64,000 nt of DNA from Acidianus ambivalens (GCF_009729015.1 NZ_CP045482.1:2188028-2252027); one strand, 5' to 3'. Positions 21,334 through 31,161 are shown, counted from the first letter of the stretch. Numbers and translations: made by a program. Notes: generated from the letters alone by a model not told the origin.

Positions 21334-22192
21334 ATGAATTTAAATTCTCATATTTTGCTTGGAATAGCTGTAGGAATTGCCTTTTTTCATAGTCCTGAAA
21401 TAGCTATTCTCATAGGTATCGGGGCCGCATTACCCGATCTAGATAGGGAATATATACTTACTAATAAATTGAGCCTTGCGAAACATCAATTACATAGAGC
21501 ACTTTTCATAATGTATTTTTTGCCTTGTTAGTATACCTTATCAATATCTTGGAATTGGAGTAATTACTCATATATTATTGGATATGCTTACTTCGCCTGC
21601 TGATAGAGGCGTAGAGATACTGTTTCCATTGGGTCGGTTAATTAAAGATTTTCACTTAGATTACGATGGGATTATAAAAAATAAGAATGGCTTATTATGG
21701 TATATTGAAGATCCGATAAGAATAATTAAAATTACGTCAGATAAGGATCTTATACCTTCTTTCACTAAATCTCCATGGATAAGAGTTTATGGCCCTTTTA
21801 AGAATAGTAGAATAGCAGATTGGACTATTTTCTATTCCTCCATAATATTTTTGGTTCTTTTTAATATAGATGATCTTCAAAAATTTGTAATTCAATTGAC
21901 TAGTTCAGTAATACTTCATTATCCACTTATTTTTGGAATAACATTATTTTATTCTGGAGGAGAAATATGGAGAAGAAAATTCCAAAGAAGTGGAAAATAT
22001 AGGAGCATAATAGCTCTAGTCATGATTATAGGAGTAGCATTTCTATTATATGGAATCGTAATTTCCATTCATGTATTAGCTTTTTCTGAATATTCATTAA
22101 AACTAGGAGTAACTAGCTTAATTTCTACAATGCTCGGATTTGTTCTAGCATATATTCATGTAATAAAAAGGCATAAATTAGCAATAATGTAA
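21334..22192 (+). pseudogene. Frameshifted membrane-bound metal-dependent hydrolase (DUF457/YdjM-like)
   Basis: A first frame (MNLNSHILLGIAVGIAFFHS...LPDLDREY...KHQLHRALF) stops at 21531 and a second frame continues at once with ...YQYLGIGVITHILLDMLTSPADRG to 22192. Together they give the family's conserved blocks: N-terminal SHILLG, PDLD, HRxLFH-like and H-x-LLD-x-LTSP. The join lies between about 21505 and 21533 in T-runs; either two single-base losses (restoring HRALFHNVFFALL) or one extra T would bridge it. About four membrane helices follow. It could be a real pseudogene or a homopolymer sequencing error. An ATG at 21292 is an alternative start. Confidence 0.7.
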
Positions 22193-22644
22193 ATTTAAGT
22201 ATATTAAAAGTAACCATACAATTAATATTTTATTAGTTTCCTTTACTTAGTGTTCGATACAATCTTTATTGTAGGCTTTATTTTTATTAGTTTTAAATTT
22301 TCTCTAATATATTCTATATTTTTGAGCTTGTACAATAATTTATCTATATTTTTAAAAGACATATCTTTATTTTCTCTAATTTCTATTGATTAAAATAATT
22401 AATTTATCATATAAACTATAAAAAGTTTTTAGATTATCTACTTAATTATGTTTATTCTTTCAGATAATCGACGTGTATACATGATTATTAATTAAATATT
22501 ATTCAAAGTAGGGTGAAATCTTTGTATATCATAAGAGATTGCTAAATAAAAGTTAAATATAACTTATATAAATAAAAGTTTTTTCCTTATATTCCATTAT
22601 TAATAGATTTATTTAATTATAATACAGATTTAGCTTGATAAGCC
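22193..22644 (+). other. AT-rich intergenic stretch of 452 bp
   Basis: No convincing gene. A 39-codon frame on the minus strand (22243-22362, MSFKNIDKLLYKLKNIEYIR...) starts with ATG but is Lys/Ile-rich as expected by chance in such AT-rich DNA; I leave it as an unproven candidate. A TATA-like ACTTATATAAATA at about 22561-22573 could serve the propeller gene downstream with a long leader. Confidence 0.4.
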
Positions 22645-24861
22645 ATGCTAAAAAGAAGATTAGTTGAAAGTTTCCTAATCATGGCAATATTAGTTGGAGT
22701 AGCCTCAAGTGCCTATTTATTGTCCCAGACTCATCCAACTACTGCACAGCCTAACTATCTTAAAGACGCGCAATGGGTTCCTCCATCTGCAGTGAAGCCT
22801 GGAGAATGGGTTAAGGTAACTAATCAAGATTTCGCTCCAGTAAATAAGACAGAGGTATTCTTAGATGGATGGATAGGTTGCCACGTAGCAGCTATGGATT
22901 CATGGCTAATATTTTATGTTCTATCTCATTATGGTTTTAATTTTACATATGAATTTCATACTTCAGATCCTTATAGAACTCCGCCTAATGTTCCAGGGTT
23001 AATATTTGAAGGATATAAGGCTCCAAAGAATTCACCAATAATTTTCGATTGGATCTATATGTATAATCAATATTTAAATGAAGCTTTATTGCCTACTCCA
23101 CAACCTATGAATTACAGTATAAGTAACACTATTGCAATATATTATGGATTAATGGAACTTAAGGAATTTGCGCCCCAATGGGTTTACAATATTGCAGTAA
23201 CTTATAACGTACCTATAGTTGGCCAATATAAATCACCACCTCACGTAGTCACGATGTTAATAGTCACTGGACCTAATGGGACATGGCTATTGCTAGGTCC
23301 TTCATATCCTCCAAGTGCTATAGATAAATTGACTCCAGAAGAGGTAATGGAAGAGTTAATAACACAAAGTAATCCTGAGCTAATGAAGGCCATCTATCAG
23401 TTTTGGCAAATACTGAATGAGTCAATGGGCAAACCTTCAGTTGCAGTCTCTGTCTGCGTCCAAGCTGAGGAAATAACCAGTTACTTACACGGTTTCGGAT
23501 TTACAACTTATTACTATCCCTGCAATTATCCTAAGGAGGCTACTGGACCATCGTGTTGGATTATGTATGCAAACAGTGAATGTAGAAATCCAGTTTTCTC
23601 TGGTGATCTTAATACATCTTGGATATATCAACAAATGAATGCCTTCCAATATGGAAACATAACTGCTTGGGAAGAGGATATTAAGCTTTTAGGCTCTGAA
23701 TTTGGCTCTGGTTATGAGCAGGCAGCTGGAGACGCCGTAGGTCCGTCATTTGCTAATGGAATAGTATATGTAGGTTCAGATAGTGGACAATTATATGCTA
23801 TAAATGCATATACTGGGAAGGCAGTATGGATCTTAACTACTCCAGCAGCAGTAATAATGTCAGAGCCAGTAGTTTATCATGGTTTAGTTTACGTAGGTCT
23901 TGGTCCGGCAACATTTACCTATGAACAAGGTAAGCTAAACGCCTATGGAGGAGGCCATAGAGGTTTATATACTGGATTAACCGGGTTATTAGCAGTTAAT
24001 GCGTCTACTGGCGTACCTAAGTGGTTATTCTTAACAAAATCTCAAGCAATGCCTACTCCAGTAGCATATAACGGTATGGTAATATTTGATGATGGAGATG
24101 GAAACGTTTACGCATTAAATGCACCTAATGGCCAGTTAATTTGGAATTATTCATATGATGGTAGTGCTAACATGGCAAGCTTAAATCTCTATATAGGTAA
24201 AGGATATGCATTAGTAATAACTGCATTTTCTCCAGGATATCCAGTTAATATGTCTGCTATAATTGCATTATACGCAAATAATGGAACTCCTGCATACATA
24301 ATTAAGGTGCCTTTTGCTTATGGATCTTCTGTAGGAGATGCAGTACCGGCAATTTATGGTTGCTATTTAGTTGACAGCTTTATGGGATATCCAATATACC
24401 ATGGAGTATACTTAAATCAAATATATGTTAGACAAGTACTATTAGTAGCAAACGTAACTAACGGTAAAATAATATATGTAGAGAATATAACAGGATATGG
24501 TCATCCTGGAGATGACAATAACGGATTTAGTCCATTAGTGTATAATGGCATAATTTATGTTCCTTCGCACATTAATAGAACAGTAGCTGCTTTCAATCTA
24601 TCCACTGGAAAATTAATATGGGTCTCACCAAAACTTTATCATGCGTCGCTAGCTGATCAGCCAGTATACTATGATGGTTATATAATAGTTCCAGACTTCG
24701 ATCACATAGCAGTACTTAACGCTACTACCGGTCAATTAGTTAATAAGTACTACGTAGGTGTAGATTTAGGTAAAGACCAGCCAGTGATTGTAGGAAATGA
24801 TTTAATAGATTCGTCAATATTTGGATATATTATAGCAGTTCCACTATGTCTAGTTCTATAA
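22645..24861 (+). CDS. Secreted DUF929/thioredoxin-like domain fused to PQQ-type beta-propeller
   Basis: 738 aa, ATG start. Signal peptide-like helix at residues 9-28. Residues about 40-350 resemble the Sulfolobales DUF929 family (thioredoxin-like): VFLDGWIGCHVAAMDSWLIF with Cys79, then YEFHTSDPYRTPPNVPGLIF and YNQYLNEAL. Residues about 365-738 are a PQQ-like beta-propeller with blade repeats such as GxVYVGSDSGQLYAINAYTGKAVW and NVYALNAPNGQLIW. Propellers of this type include the extracellular tetrathionate hydrolases of Acidianus and Acidithiobacillus, so a role in outer-surface sulfur chemistry is possible but not proven. Many N-glycosylation sequons and about eight further Cys residues fit an exported protein. 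Confidence 0.8.
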   Translation: MLKRRLVESFLIMAILVGVASSAYLLSQTHPTTAQPNYLKDAQWVPPSAVKPGEWVKVTNQDFAPVNKTEVFLDGWIGCHVAAMDSWLIFYVLSHYGFNFTYEFHTSDPYRTPPNVPGLIFEGYKAPKNSPIIFDWIYMYNQYLNEALLPTPQPMNYSISNTIAIYYGLMELKEFAPQWVYNIAVTYNVPIVGQYKSPPHVVTMLIVTGPNGTWLLLGPSYPPSAIDKLTPEEVMEELITQSNPELMKAIYQFWQILNESMGKPSVAVSVCVQAEEITSYLHGFGFTTYYYPCNYPKEATGPSCWIMYANSECRNPVFSGDLNTSWIYQQMNAFQYGNITAWEEDIKLLGSEFGSGYEQAAGDAVGPSFANGIVYVGSDSGQLYAINAYTGKAVWILTTPAAVIMSEPVVYHGLVYVGLGPATFTYEQGKLNAYGGGHRGLYTGLTGLLAVNASTGVPKWLFLTKSQAMPTPVAYNGMVIFDDGDGNVYALNAPNGQLIWNYSYDGSANMASLNLYIGKGYALVITAFSPGYPVNMSAIIALYANNGTPAYIIKVPFAYGSSVGDAVPAIYGCYLVDSFMGYPIYHGVYLNQIYVRQVLLVANVTNGKIIYVENITGYGHPGDDNNGFSPLVYNGIIYVPSHINRTVAAFNLSTGKLIWVSPKLYHASLADQPVYYDGYIIVPDFDHIAVLNATTGQLVNKYYVGVDLGKDQPVIVGNDLIDSSIFGYIIAVPLCLVL

Positions 24862-24918
24862 GTAAGCTTCTTTTTTAATTTTAGGCAATTTTTTAACCAA
24901 GCATATTTACAATATAGT

Positions 24919-25308
24919 ATGGGAGTATTTAAAAAAGAAAAAATATATCCTGGTCAACATAATTTACAAACAATAATTCAAGAATTTACTCAATATCTAC
25001 AAAACGATGGTTGGAAAGTTCAACAAAAGACGGAAGGTAATATAGCAATAATACAAGCTCAAAAAGGTGGTATACTTAGAGATATATTCGCAGCAGATAG
25101 AGCTTTACAGTTTTCCTTTGAACAGACACCAGAAGGACTAAAAGTAACTGTCGGAATAGGCAAATGGGTTCAGAACTTAGCAGTTACTGCAGTTGAGGCA
25201 ATAATCTATTTGCCGTTATTGGCAGTTGATATTCCAGAAATGCTTTGGACGCAACATGTTGAGTCAAAGCTAATGAAGGAATTAGATAGAATAGTTTCTT
25301 CTACATAA
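24919..25308 (+). CDS. Unknown 129-aa protein, same family as the 44852 gene
   Basis: ATG 24919. Begins MGVFKKEKIYPGQHNLQTII. The pattern Y-x-G-x(3)-LQ-x(3)-QE-x(4)-L-x(3)-GW, then a mid-protein AxKGG, strands, and a final LMKELDRI helix is shared with the N-terminal 110 residues of the protein encoded at 44852-45346. A hydrophobic stretch AVEAIIYLPLLAVDI near residue 92-106 may be a buried helix or membrane hairpin. It follows the propeller gene by 57 bp on the same strand. Function unknown. Confidence 0.75.
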   Translation: MGVFKKEKIYPGQHNLQTIIQEFTQYLQNDGWKVQQKTEGNIAIIQAQKGGILRDIFAADRALQFSFEQTPEGLKVTVGIGKWVQNLAVTAVEAIIYLPLLAVDIPEMLWTQHVESKLMKELDRIVSST

Positions 25309-25340
25309 TTTTATTATTTTTTGTAGTATAGTGTGTTCTT

Positions 25341-25754
25341 ATGAAAGGTTTAATAGCCGGTTTAATAATAGTAGTAATTATTTTAGCCATTGTCTACTAT
25401 TTGTATACTGAAGGATATTTTTATTCTGTAGATATTAATGGCGTATACGTTACTATAGACTCAAATTTTCTTGGAATAAAGAACTCGTTACATGTATCAT
25501 ACTCTAATACAACGATTTCTGCACACGGAGATCAAGATATTACTCTAAAAATTTATTTGTATAACAATAATCCATTACTCTCGGTGAAAGTTACTAACGT
25601 TAGCGTTTCTCATCCTTTTACTTTAATTTCTGCGACTCCAGTACCTTCTGAAATATCTCCACATAGCAATGAAACCTTATGTATAGTAATTAAAACTCCT
25701 ATGTGTAATTATGCAGGGGCCGTAGATATTATAATCTGTGCTACTGAAGGATGA
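25341..25754 (+). CDS. Membrane-anchored surface protein, 137 aa
   Basis: ATG 25341. One N-terminal membrane helix (about residues 3-23, LIAGLIIVVIILAIVYYLY) followed by a 110-residue outside domain rich in beta-strand pattern, Asn-X-Ser/Thr sequons and late Cys residues. The shape suggests an Ig-like surface domain. Third gene in a run behind the secreted DUF929-propeller protein, 33 bp after the 129-aa gene. Family not recognised. Confidence 0.72.
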   Translation: MKGLIAGLIIVVIILAIVYYLYTEGYFYSVDINGVYVTIDSNFLGIKNSLHVSYSNTTISAHGDQDITLKIYLYNNNPLLSVKVTNVSVSHPFTLISATPVPSEISPHSNETLCIVIKTPMCNYAGAVDIIICATEG

Positions 25755-25763
25755 AAAATAAGG

Positions 25764-27212
25764 TTATTTACTTAGGTATTTTTCTCTTAAGTATTTTATG
25801 AAGTACTCAGGATTGTATGCATCTCCAAATGATCTAGTTAAGAGAACTTTAGGAGGATATATTGCTCCATATTTATGAATTTTTTCTCTTAAATACTCTT
25901 TGATTTCATTAAATTTCCTTTCTCTAACTTTTTCTAGAACATTAAACTTTGCGTATATCATGCCTGCAATTATGTTACCTAATGTGTAAGTAGGGAAATA
26001 ACCAAAACTTCCTCCACTCCAGTGTACATCTTGTAACACACCTTCAGCATCGTTTTTAGGTCTTATTCCTAAGTACTTTTCACTTAAGTCGTTCCACAAA
26101 GGTGGTATTTCGTCAACTTTTAGTTCTCCTGCAATTAGCCTTTTTTCTATTTCATACCTAATTGCTATGTGTAGGTTATAGGTAACTTCGTCTGCATCTA
26201 CTCTTATTAAACTTGGCCTTACTACGTTAAAGTATTTATAAATTTCTTCTTCATCGTATTTTAAGTCAAGGAACCTCTTTAATAATGGGTAAATGATTCC
26301 TACGAATTCTCTACTTCTACCTATTATATTTTCCCAAAATCTTGATTGAGATTCGTGCACTCCCATTGAAACTCCTTGTCCTACTGGAGTCATTTCCAAG
26401 CTTGGATCTATCTGCAGCTCATATATTGCGTGTCCGCTCTCGTGTATTACTGAAAACATAGTAGCTCTGAAGTCTTTTCCTTCATATCTAGTTGTTATCC
26501 TAACGTCGTCTGCAGAAATTCTTTGTGTAAATGGATGGGGCGAAATATCAATTCTAAATTTACTTCTAGGCATTTCTAGAATATTTATTATCTCATCATT
26601 TACTTTTTTCATTACTTCTACATCATAAGTCATATCTTCTAGCGGATGATGTGTAGGATAATAACCAGAGGACAAGATTTTCTCCAATATGGTCTTTAAT
26701 TCTGGTAATAATGAAGAAAATACTTTGTCAGCATCATCAACTGTAAAACCTTCTTCATAAAGGTCTAATAGTGCATTATAAGGGTGTTTCTCGTAACCTA
26801 AGCTTTCGGCAATCTTTCTTTTTAGATCCACAATTTTTTCTAAATATGGTTTAAATATTGAGAAAATTGATTCATTTCTTGCTTTTGACCAGGCTATGAA
26901 AGCTTCAGAAGTTAGCCTAGCTAATTCTTCGTCAATCTCCTTGGGTACCGCTCTATAATATTTTATTTCTCTCCGTAATACGCGTATAATTCCTCTTTCT
27001 TTATCGTCAAGCTTACTCTCATCTATTCTATCCACTTTTTCCGCAAGTTTCATTATTTCATTCCTTCTTAGTGTAATGAGCTGTGCTGTTGCTTCTCCTC
27101 TATATTTTGATCCTTCTTGCGGCATGTATGTTTCAAGATCCCAACCCATTAATGCTAAAGCGTGACCTAATGCCCAAGCTTTTTTGTATTCTTCTAAAAT
27201 ATCTTCAAGCAT
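25764..27212 (-). CDS. Carboxypeptidase Taq-type metallopeptidase (M32)
   Basis: 482 aa, ATG start. Zinc motif HESGHAIYE with the M32 context VIHESGHAIYELQ, downstream HESQSRFWEN, and the family-specific IRVDADEVTYNLHI. Removes C-terminal residues from peptides in the cytoplasm. Length is close to the usual 490-510. Separated from the divergent ACT-domain gene by 50 bp. Confidence 0.95.
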   Translation of the reverse strand: MLEDILEEYKKAWALGHALALMGWDLETYMPQEGSKYRGEATAQLITLRRNEIMKLAEKVDRIDESKLDDKERGIIRVLRREIKYYRAVPKEIDEELARLTSEAFIAWSKARNESIFSIFKPYLEKIVDLKRKIAESLGYEKHPYNALLDLYEEGFTVDDADKVFSSLLPELKTILEKILSSGYYPTHHPLEDMTYDVEVMKKVNDEIINILEMPRSKFRIDISPHPFTQRISADDVRITTRYEGKDFRATMFSVIHESGHAIYELQIDPSLEMTPVGQGVSMGVHESQSRFWENIIGRSREFVGIIYPLLKRFLDLKYDEEEIYKYFNVVRPSLIRVDADEVTYNLHIAIRYEIEKRLIAGELKVDEIPPLWNDLSEKYLGIRPKNDAEGVLQDVHWSGGSFGYFPTYTLGNIIAGMIYAKFNVLEKVRERKFNEIKEYLREKIHKYGAIYPPKVLLTRSFGDAYNPEYFIKYLREKYLSK

Positions 27213-27262
27213 AAATTAAGTAGCAAAGCAAGGTATAAAAATGCTAGTTTTTCTTTCAGTTT

Positions 27263-27535
27263 ATGGAAAATGCTATTGTAGTCGTTGTAGGAGCAGATAA
27301 GCCTGGAATAGTTGCAGGAATTTCGTCTAAACTTGCTGAAGAGAATGTGAATATAGTTGATATTTCACAGACAGTATTAAGAGGAATATTTGCAATGATA
27401 ATGCTTGTAGATATATCAAAGAGTAAAGTTCCCTTGTCGGAACTTAGAAAGGAGTTGCAACAAAAGGGAAAAGAACTTAATGTTGAAGTCCTAGTTTATC
27501 ACGAGGAAGTTTTTAAATACATGGAGAGGATATAA
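27263..27535 (+). CDS. ACT-domain protein (UPF0237)
   Basis: 90 aa, ATG start. VVVGADKPGIVAGISSKLAEENVNIVDISQTV is a classic ACT fold opening with the GIV-G-I-S motif, and the whole protein is one such domain as in UPF0237. ACT domains bind small ligands, often amino acids. The UPF0210 gene follows after 1 bp; this pairing recurs in bacteria and archaea, implying a joint function that is still undefined. Confidence 0.92.
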   Translation: MENAIVVVVGADKPGIVAGISSKLAEENVNIVDISQTVLRGIFAMIMLVDISKSKVPLSELRKELQQKGKELNVEVLVYHEEVFKYMERI

Positions 27536-27536
27536 A

Positions 27537-28874
27537 ATGAAATATTCTGCAGACGAAATAATTGAAGTTGTGAGAATGCTAAGCGAAGAAGACCTAGACA
27601 TAAGGTCGGCTACGTTAAGTGTAAATACTTTACCCCTAATTTCTGACGACGTTAATAAAACTCTGGAAAAATTTAATTCTCTTAATCCTATCTTAGAAAA
27701 ATTTTCATATTCTGTGGATAAAGTGAGCGAAAAATATGGGGTAAAAATAGTTACAAAAAGAGTAGCAGTTTCTCCTGTACAGTATTTTCTAGAGGTACTT
27801 GCAGAAAGCGACGGGATAAAAATAGGCGAAAAACTTGAAGAGCTTGCAGAGAAAAATGGAATAGATTATATAAGCGGTTACTCAGCATTTGCTGATAGAG
27901 GATTTACTAAAGGCTCTTTATCTGTCATAAATACTCTGGCAGAAGTTATGAACTCTACAAGAAGGTTAACTGGAATGATAAATGCAGCATCAACTTTCTC
28001 AGGATTAAATTCAGATGCTGTAAAGAAGTTCGTTGATCAAATTTTTAGTATGAAACCTGAGGCATCTTCTAGGGTCTCAATACTATCTAACGTTCCGCCT
28101 GATAGCCCTTTTGTTCCATCTGCTCATCACGGCATTGGAATGCCAGACATGATGATAAACGTTGCCGTAAGCGGGCCAGGAGTAATTGAAAATGCAATAA
28201 AGAGAAGTTCTCCTTCTTCGCTAGAGGAGTTGCACGACGTAATAAAGAGGTCTGCGTTTAAAATAAGCAGGCTTGGGGAATTAATAGGTAAGGCAGTCTC
28301 CAAGGAGATTGGAGTACCTTTCGGCTCTGTAGATCTTTCCCTAGCTCCATCCCCTAAGGTTGGTGATAGCGTTGCTGGAATAATTGAAGCAATGGGTATA
28401 GAAAAGATTGGAGGACATGGAAGTTTGTCAGCGTTAGCGATTTTAATGGACGCGATAAAAAAAGGTGGCTCAATGGCAACTTCCCACGTAGGAGGGTTAA
28501 GCTCAGCGTTTATTCCAGTTAGTGAAGATTCTATTATGGCTGAGAGAGCACTAGAAGGTTATGTTGACTTCTTTACATTACTTGCTTTATCTTCTGTTTG
28601 TAATAGTGGTATTGATATGGTAGGGGTCAGTAAAAAGCAAGGAAAGGATAAAGTTATTGGATTAATTATGGATGTACTTTCTTTAGGTATAACTTTAAAT
28701 AAGATTCTTGGGGTTAGAGTAATTCCAGTAGATAGCGAGCCTGGGACTGTGATTGATTTAGGAGGACTTCTAGGGAAAGTTGTAGTAATGAGGCTAAAGG
28801 ATGTAAGTGTTGAAAGATTTACTTCGCTTAATGGATTTATACCGAATACGATAAAAAGGTTAGAAGCTGGTTAG
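27537..28874 (+). CDS. UPF0210/PFL-like family protein
   Basis: 445 aa, ATG start. Matches the UPF0210 (DUF711) family: ADEIIEVVRMLSEEDLDIRSATLSVNTLPL, the long Ser/Gly-rich central part (SGYSAFADRGFTKG, PDSPFVPSAHHG) and the GSVDLSLAPSPKVGDSVAGIIE block. The fold is related to pyruvate-formate-lyase-type barrels, but the catalytic chemistry is unknown. Translationally close to its usual ACT partner upstream. Confidence 0.93.
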   Translation: MKYSADEIIEVVRMLSEEDLDIRSATLSVNTLPLISDDVNKTLEKFNSLNPILEKFSYSVDKVSEKYGVKIVTKRVAVSPVQYFLEVLAESDGIKIGEKLEELAEKNGIDYISGYSAFADRGFTKGSLSVINTLAEVMNSTRRLTGMINAASTFSGLNSDAVKKFVDQIFSMKPEASSRVSILSNVPPDSPFVPSAHHGIGMPDMMINVAVSGPGVIENAIKRSSPSSLEELHDVIKRSAFKISRLGELIGKAVSKEIGVPFGSVDLSLAPSPKVGDSVAGIIEAMGIEKIGGHGSLSALAILMDAIKKGGSMATSHVGGLSSAFIPVSEDSIMAERALEGYVDFFTLLALSSVCNSGIDMVGVSKKQGKDKVIGLIMDVLSLGITLNKILGVRVIPVDSEPGTVIDLGGLLGKVVVMRLKDVSVERFTSLNGFIPNTIKRLEAG

Positions 28875-28910
28875 AAATATTTAATTATCATAAATACAAA
28901 GGTATTAACG

Positions 28911-29438
28911 ATGAGGAGTATAAAAATTTCAATACCAGTATCGCTAGTTACCTGGTGGCTTCCTTTAGTTGGCGGAGCAATAATAGGTTTTATTTCAGGC
29001 ACAATTGAAAGGAAGATAGCCTCGGCTATAATTAGTGTAGGAATTACTTCGGCTATAGCCTCGACGTTTTACATTTTACTTGGTTTTAAAGTACTTTATG
29101 TTCCGCTTTTGGGCAATCTCTTGCCAGTAATCTTAGTAATTTCCTCAGTAGTTAATTCTGCCTTAGCAGTTTTTGTAGCATATTTTATATCAACTAAAAT
29201 GATAAGGTCAACTTTTGAAGGCAACAATGCTAAGATAGAATTTTATGCAAGGGATCAGGACGAAATAAACGAGAAACTAAATGAAATTGCTACGCAATGT
29301 AGTGAGCCTACTTATTCTTTTCATAGTGAGAATGAGGTAGAAGTTACTAGACGTTGTGAAGGGTTCACAATGAGGTACATTATAAGGAAAGAAGGCAAGT
29401 TATTCAAAGTTACACTCTTCATAAACGGTGATCAATAA
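28911..29438 (+). CDS. Membrane protein with C-terminal soluble domain, 175 aa
   Basis: ATG 28911. Four hydrophobic segments (about residues 10-28, 34-56, 62-72 and 74-95) and then an 80-residue soluble alpha/beta tail (FEGNNAKIEFYARDQDEINEKL...) with two Cys. Same strand as the UPF0210 gene, 36 bp apart. Not recognised; the tail could sense or bind a partner in the cytoplasm. Confidence 0.75.
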   Translation: MRSIKISIPVSLVTWWLPLVGGAIIGFISGTIERKIASAIISVGITSAIASTFYILLGFKVLYVPLLGNLLPVILVISSVVNSALAVFVAYFISTKMIRSTFEGNNAKIEFYARDQDEINEKLNEIATQCSEPTYSFHSENEVEVTRRCEGFTMRYIIRKEGKLFKVTLFINGDQ

Positions 29439-29441
29439 AGT

Positions 29442-30488
29442 TTACTTATAGTAAATGTTTTCTATATATTTTCTGTATTCTTCTGCGGTCTTATTCCAAT
29501 CATATTTTAACGATTCTTCATAACTTTTTCTAGACAGTTCCTTCATAATATTTTCATCTTCTGTTATATAATCAATGTATCTTGCCATCATGTTAACGTC
29601 TTTGTAAGGAACAACAAAGCCGTTAATTCCTTGTTTTATTATCTCTGGCAAAGATCCAGTAGAATAAGCTATTGCGGGAGTACCACAAGAATTAGCTTCA
29701 ACTATTGTCATTCCCCAGCCTTCTATAAAAGATGTAGACAATATTACCCAAGATTTTCTATATAACTCGATCTTTGTCTTTTCATCAATTTTTCCTAAGT
29801 ATTGTATTCCTTCTTCTTTTGCTATTTTACTAAATTCGGTAGAAAGCTCTCCTCCTCCTGCAACTATGAATTTTACATTCTTATTTTTTATTCTTCTCTT
29901 TATCTCTATTATGTCAAAAGGATTCTTGTATTTCATCATCCTTCCTATCCAAAAAACTATAGGAATTTCACTCTTTATTCCAAGGTTAAACTTGTTATGG
30001 TCAACTCCATTGTAAATTACAGTTATTTTATTTTCGTCAACTCTCAATTTTTTTATTAAATCCTGCTTTGTAGTGTTAGATACTGAGATAATATATTTAT
30101 AATTCCTTATTCTTCTTTCTGCAAGTCTTACTACTTCTGCTAAAATAGGATTTAGTTCAAATTTTACTACATCTTGATGAACGTGGTGAACTAGTGCTAT
30201 TGCCTTATCATTAACTAGGTAAGAGAAGAAAGGTACAGCATGTGCCACACTATCTATCACTATTTCATGTCTTTTAGCTTCAATAAGTGAGTAAAAATGT
30301 AAAGTGAACTTATTTCCTTTTCTAACTATTTTTATTCCATCTATATACTCAGAATCCGGTCTCCCTTTTACTTTTTCTGATAGCCAAGTAACTTCTTTCA
30401 ACCTCTTTCCAATCTCATAAATTACGTTTTCTGCACCACCAGCATTAGGGTGAAATGGGTCCCTATGATTTATAAAAATAATATCCAC
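29442..30488 (-). CDS. Glycosyltransferase family 4 (GT-B fold)
   Basis: 348 aa from a GTG at 30488. N-terminal acceptor part with FHPNAGGAENVIYEIGKRL; C-terminal donor part with VFWIGRMMKYKNPFDIIE and the GT4 signature EGWGMTIVEANSCGTPAIAYSTGSLPEII. Transfers a nucleotide-sugar residue, likely at the inner face of the membrane for glycolipid or N-glycan precursors. Acceptor unknown. Ends 3 bp from the convergent membrane protein gene. Confidence 0.92.
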   Translation of the reverse strand: MDIIFINHRDPFHPNAGGAENVIYEIGKRLKEVTWLSEKVKGRPDSEYIDGIKIVRKGNKFTLHFYSLIEAKRHEIVIDSVAHAVPFFSYLVNDKAIALVHHVHQDVVKFELNPILAEVVRLAERRIRNYKYIISVSNTTKQDLIKKLRVDENKITVIYNGVDHNKFNLGIKSEIPIVFWIGRMMKYKNPFDIIEIKRRIKNKNVKFIVAGGGELSTEFSKIAKEEGIQYLGKIDEKTKIELYRKSWVILSTSFIEGWGMTIVEANSCGTPAIAYSTGSLPEIIKQGINGFVVPYKDVNMMARYIDYITEDENIMKELSRKSYEESLKYDWNKTAEEYRKYIENIYYK

Positions 30489-30525
30489 GGAACTGTTTTA
30501 TTCCTGAAAATTTTATCTTCTTTGT

Positions 30526-31161
30526 ATGATATCTTTAATACTTTCTGAGGAAAACCCTACCTTGCCTAACGATATTAAACTGGTGTTTAACGATGTTAAG
30601 GTATTTTACATGAAGTATTACCCAGGTCACGGGATTAGAAAAGACGAACAAGAAAGAATGTATAAGGAATTATCCTTAATAAAGAACGAAGTCGAGAAAG
30701 GCGATGTGATAGTTTATGCAAGGTCTTACGGAGTATTTTATAGGGATGGCATGAATAGACTAAAGAAATTCTTTTCAAAGCCAGTAGTTGTCTCAACTGA
30801 GGCTATAATAGATAGGTTAAGAGAATTGGGAGCAAAGAAAGTTTATGTAGTAACTCCTTATAATCAGAGAAGGCATGATTATGAAATAAAATGGATTCAA
30901 GGCTTTGGATTTCAAGTGGTTGGCTCAATCGCCTTAGGTAGAACTGGAGGACCTGCAATAGCTTCAACTCCTCACGAACTAGTTATAAATGCAGTTAAAG
31001 TTGCTCAAGAATCTTCCGCAGATGCTATTTATGTGGCCTGTACGATTCTTTCAACTCTCCCCATTCTTGACAAACTTTCCGGTAAGCTTCCCGTTGTTAC
31101 TGCTGCCTCTGCTACTGTCGACAAGGTTAAAGAGATTATTAACCTCAGAAATAATGTTTAA
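30526..31161 (+). CDS. Asp/Glu racemase / maleate isomerase-like protein
   Basis: 211 aa, ATG start. Reads like the Asp/Glu racemase superfamily subgroup with maleate cis-trans isomerase and arylmalonate decarboxylase: VIVYARSYGVFYRDG early, AKKVYVVTPYNQRRHDYEIKWIQGFGFQVVG in the middle, and the second catalytic Cys in ADAIYVACTILSTLPILD. The first catalytic Cys position appears as YARSYG (Cys replaced by Ala/Ser), so chemistry may differ. Its last 111 bp overlap the convergent 285-aa gene. Confidence 0.8.
   Translation: MISLILSEENPTLPNDIKLVFNDVKVFYMKYYPGHGIRKDEQERMYKELSLIKNEVEKGDVIVYARSYGVFYRDGMNRLKKFFSKPVVVSTEAIIDRLRELGAKKVYVVTPYNQRRHDYEIKWIQGFGFQVVGSIALGRTGGPAIASTPHELVINAVKVAQESSADAIYVACTILSTLPILDKLSGKLPVVTAASATVDKVKEIINLRNNV

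Noticed and set aside
22243..22362. 39-codon minus-strand frame in the gap before the DUF929-propeller gene.
   Set aside because: Lys/Ile/Asn-rich as expected by chance, no ribosome site and no clear promoter.
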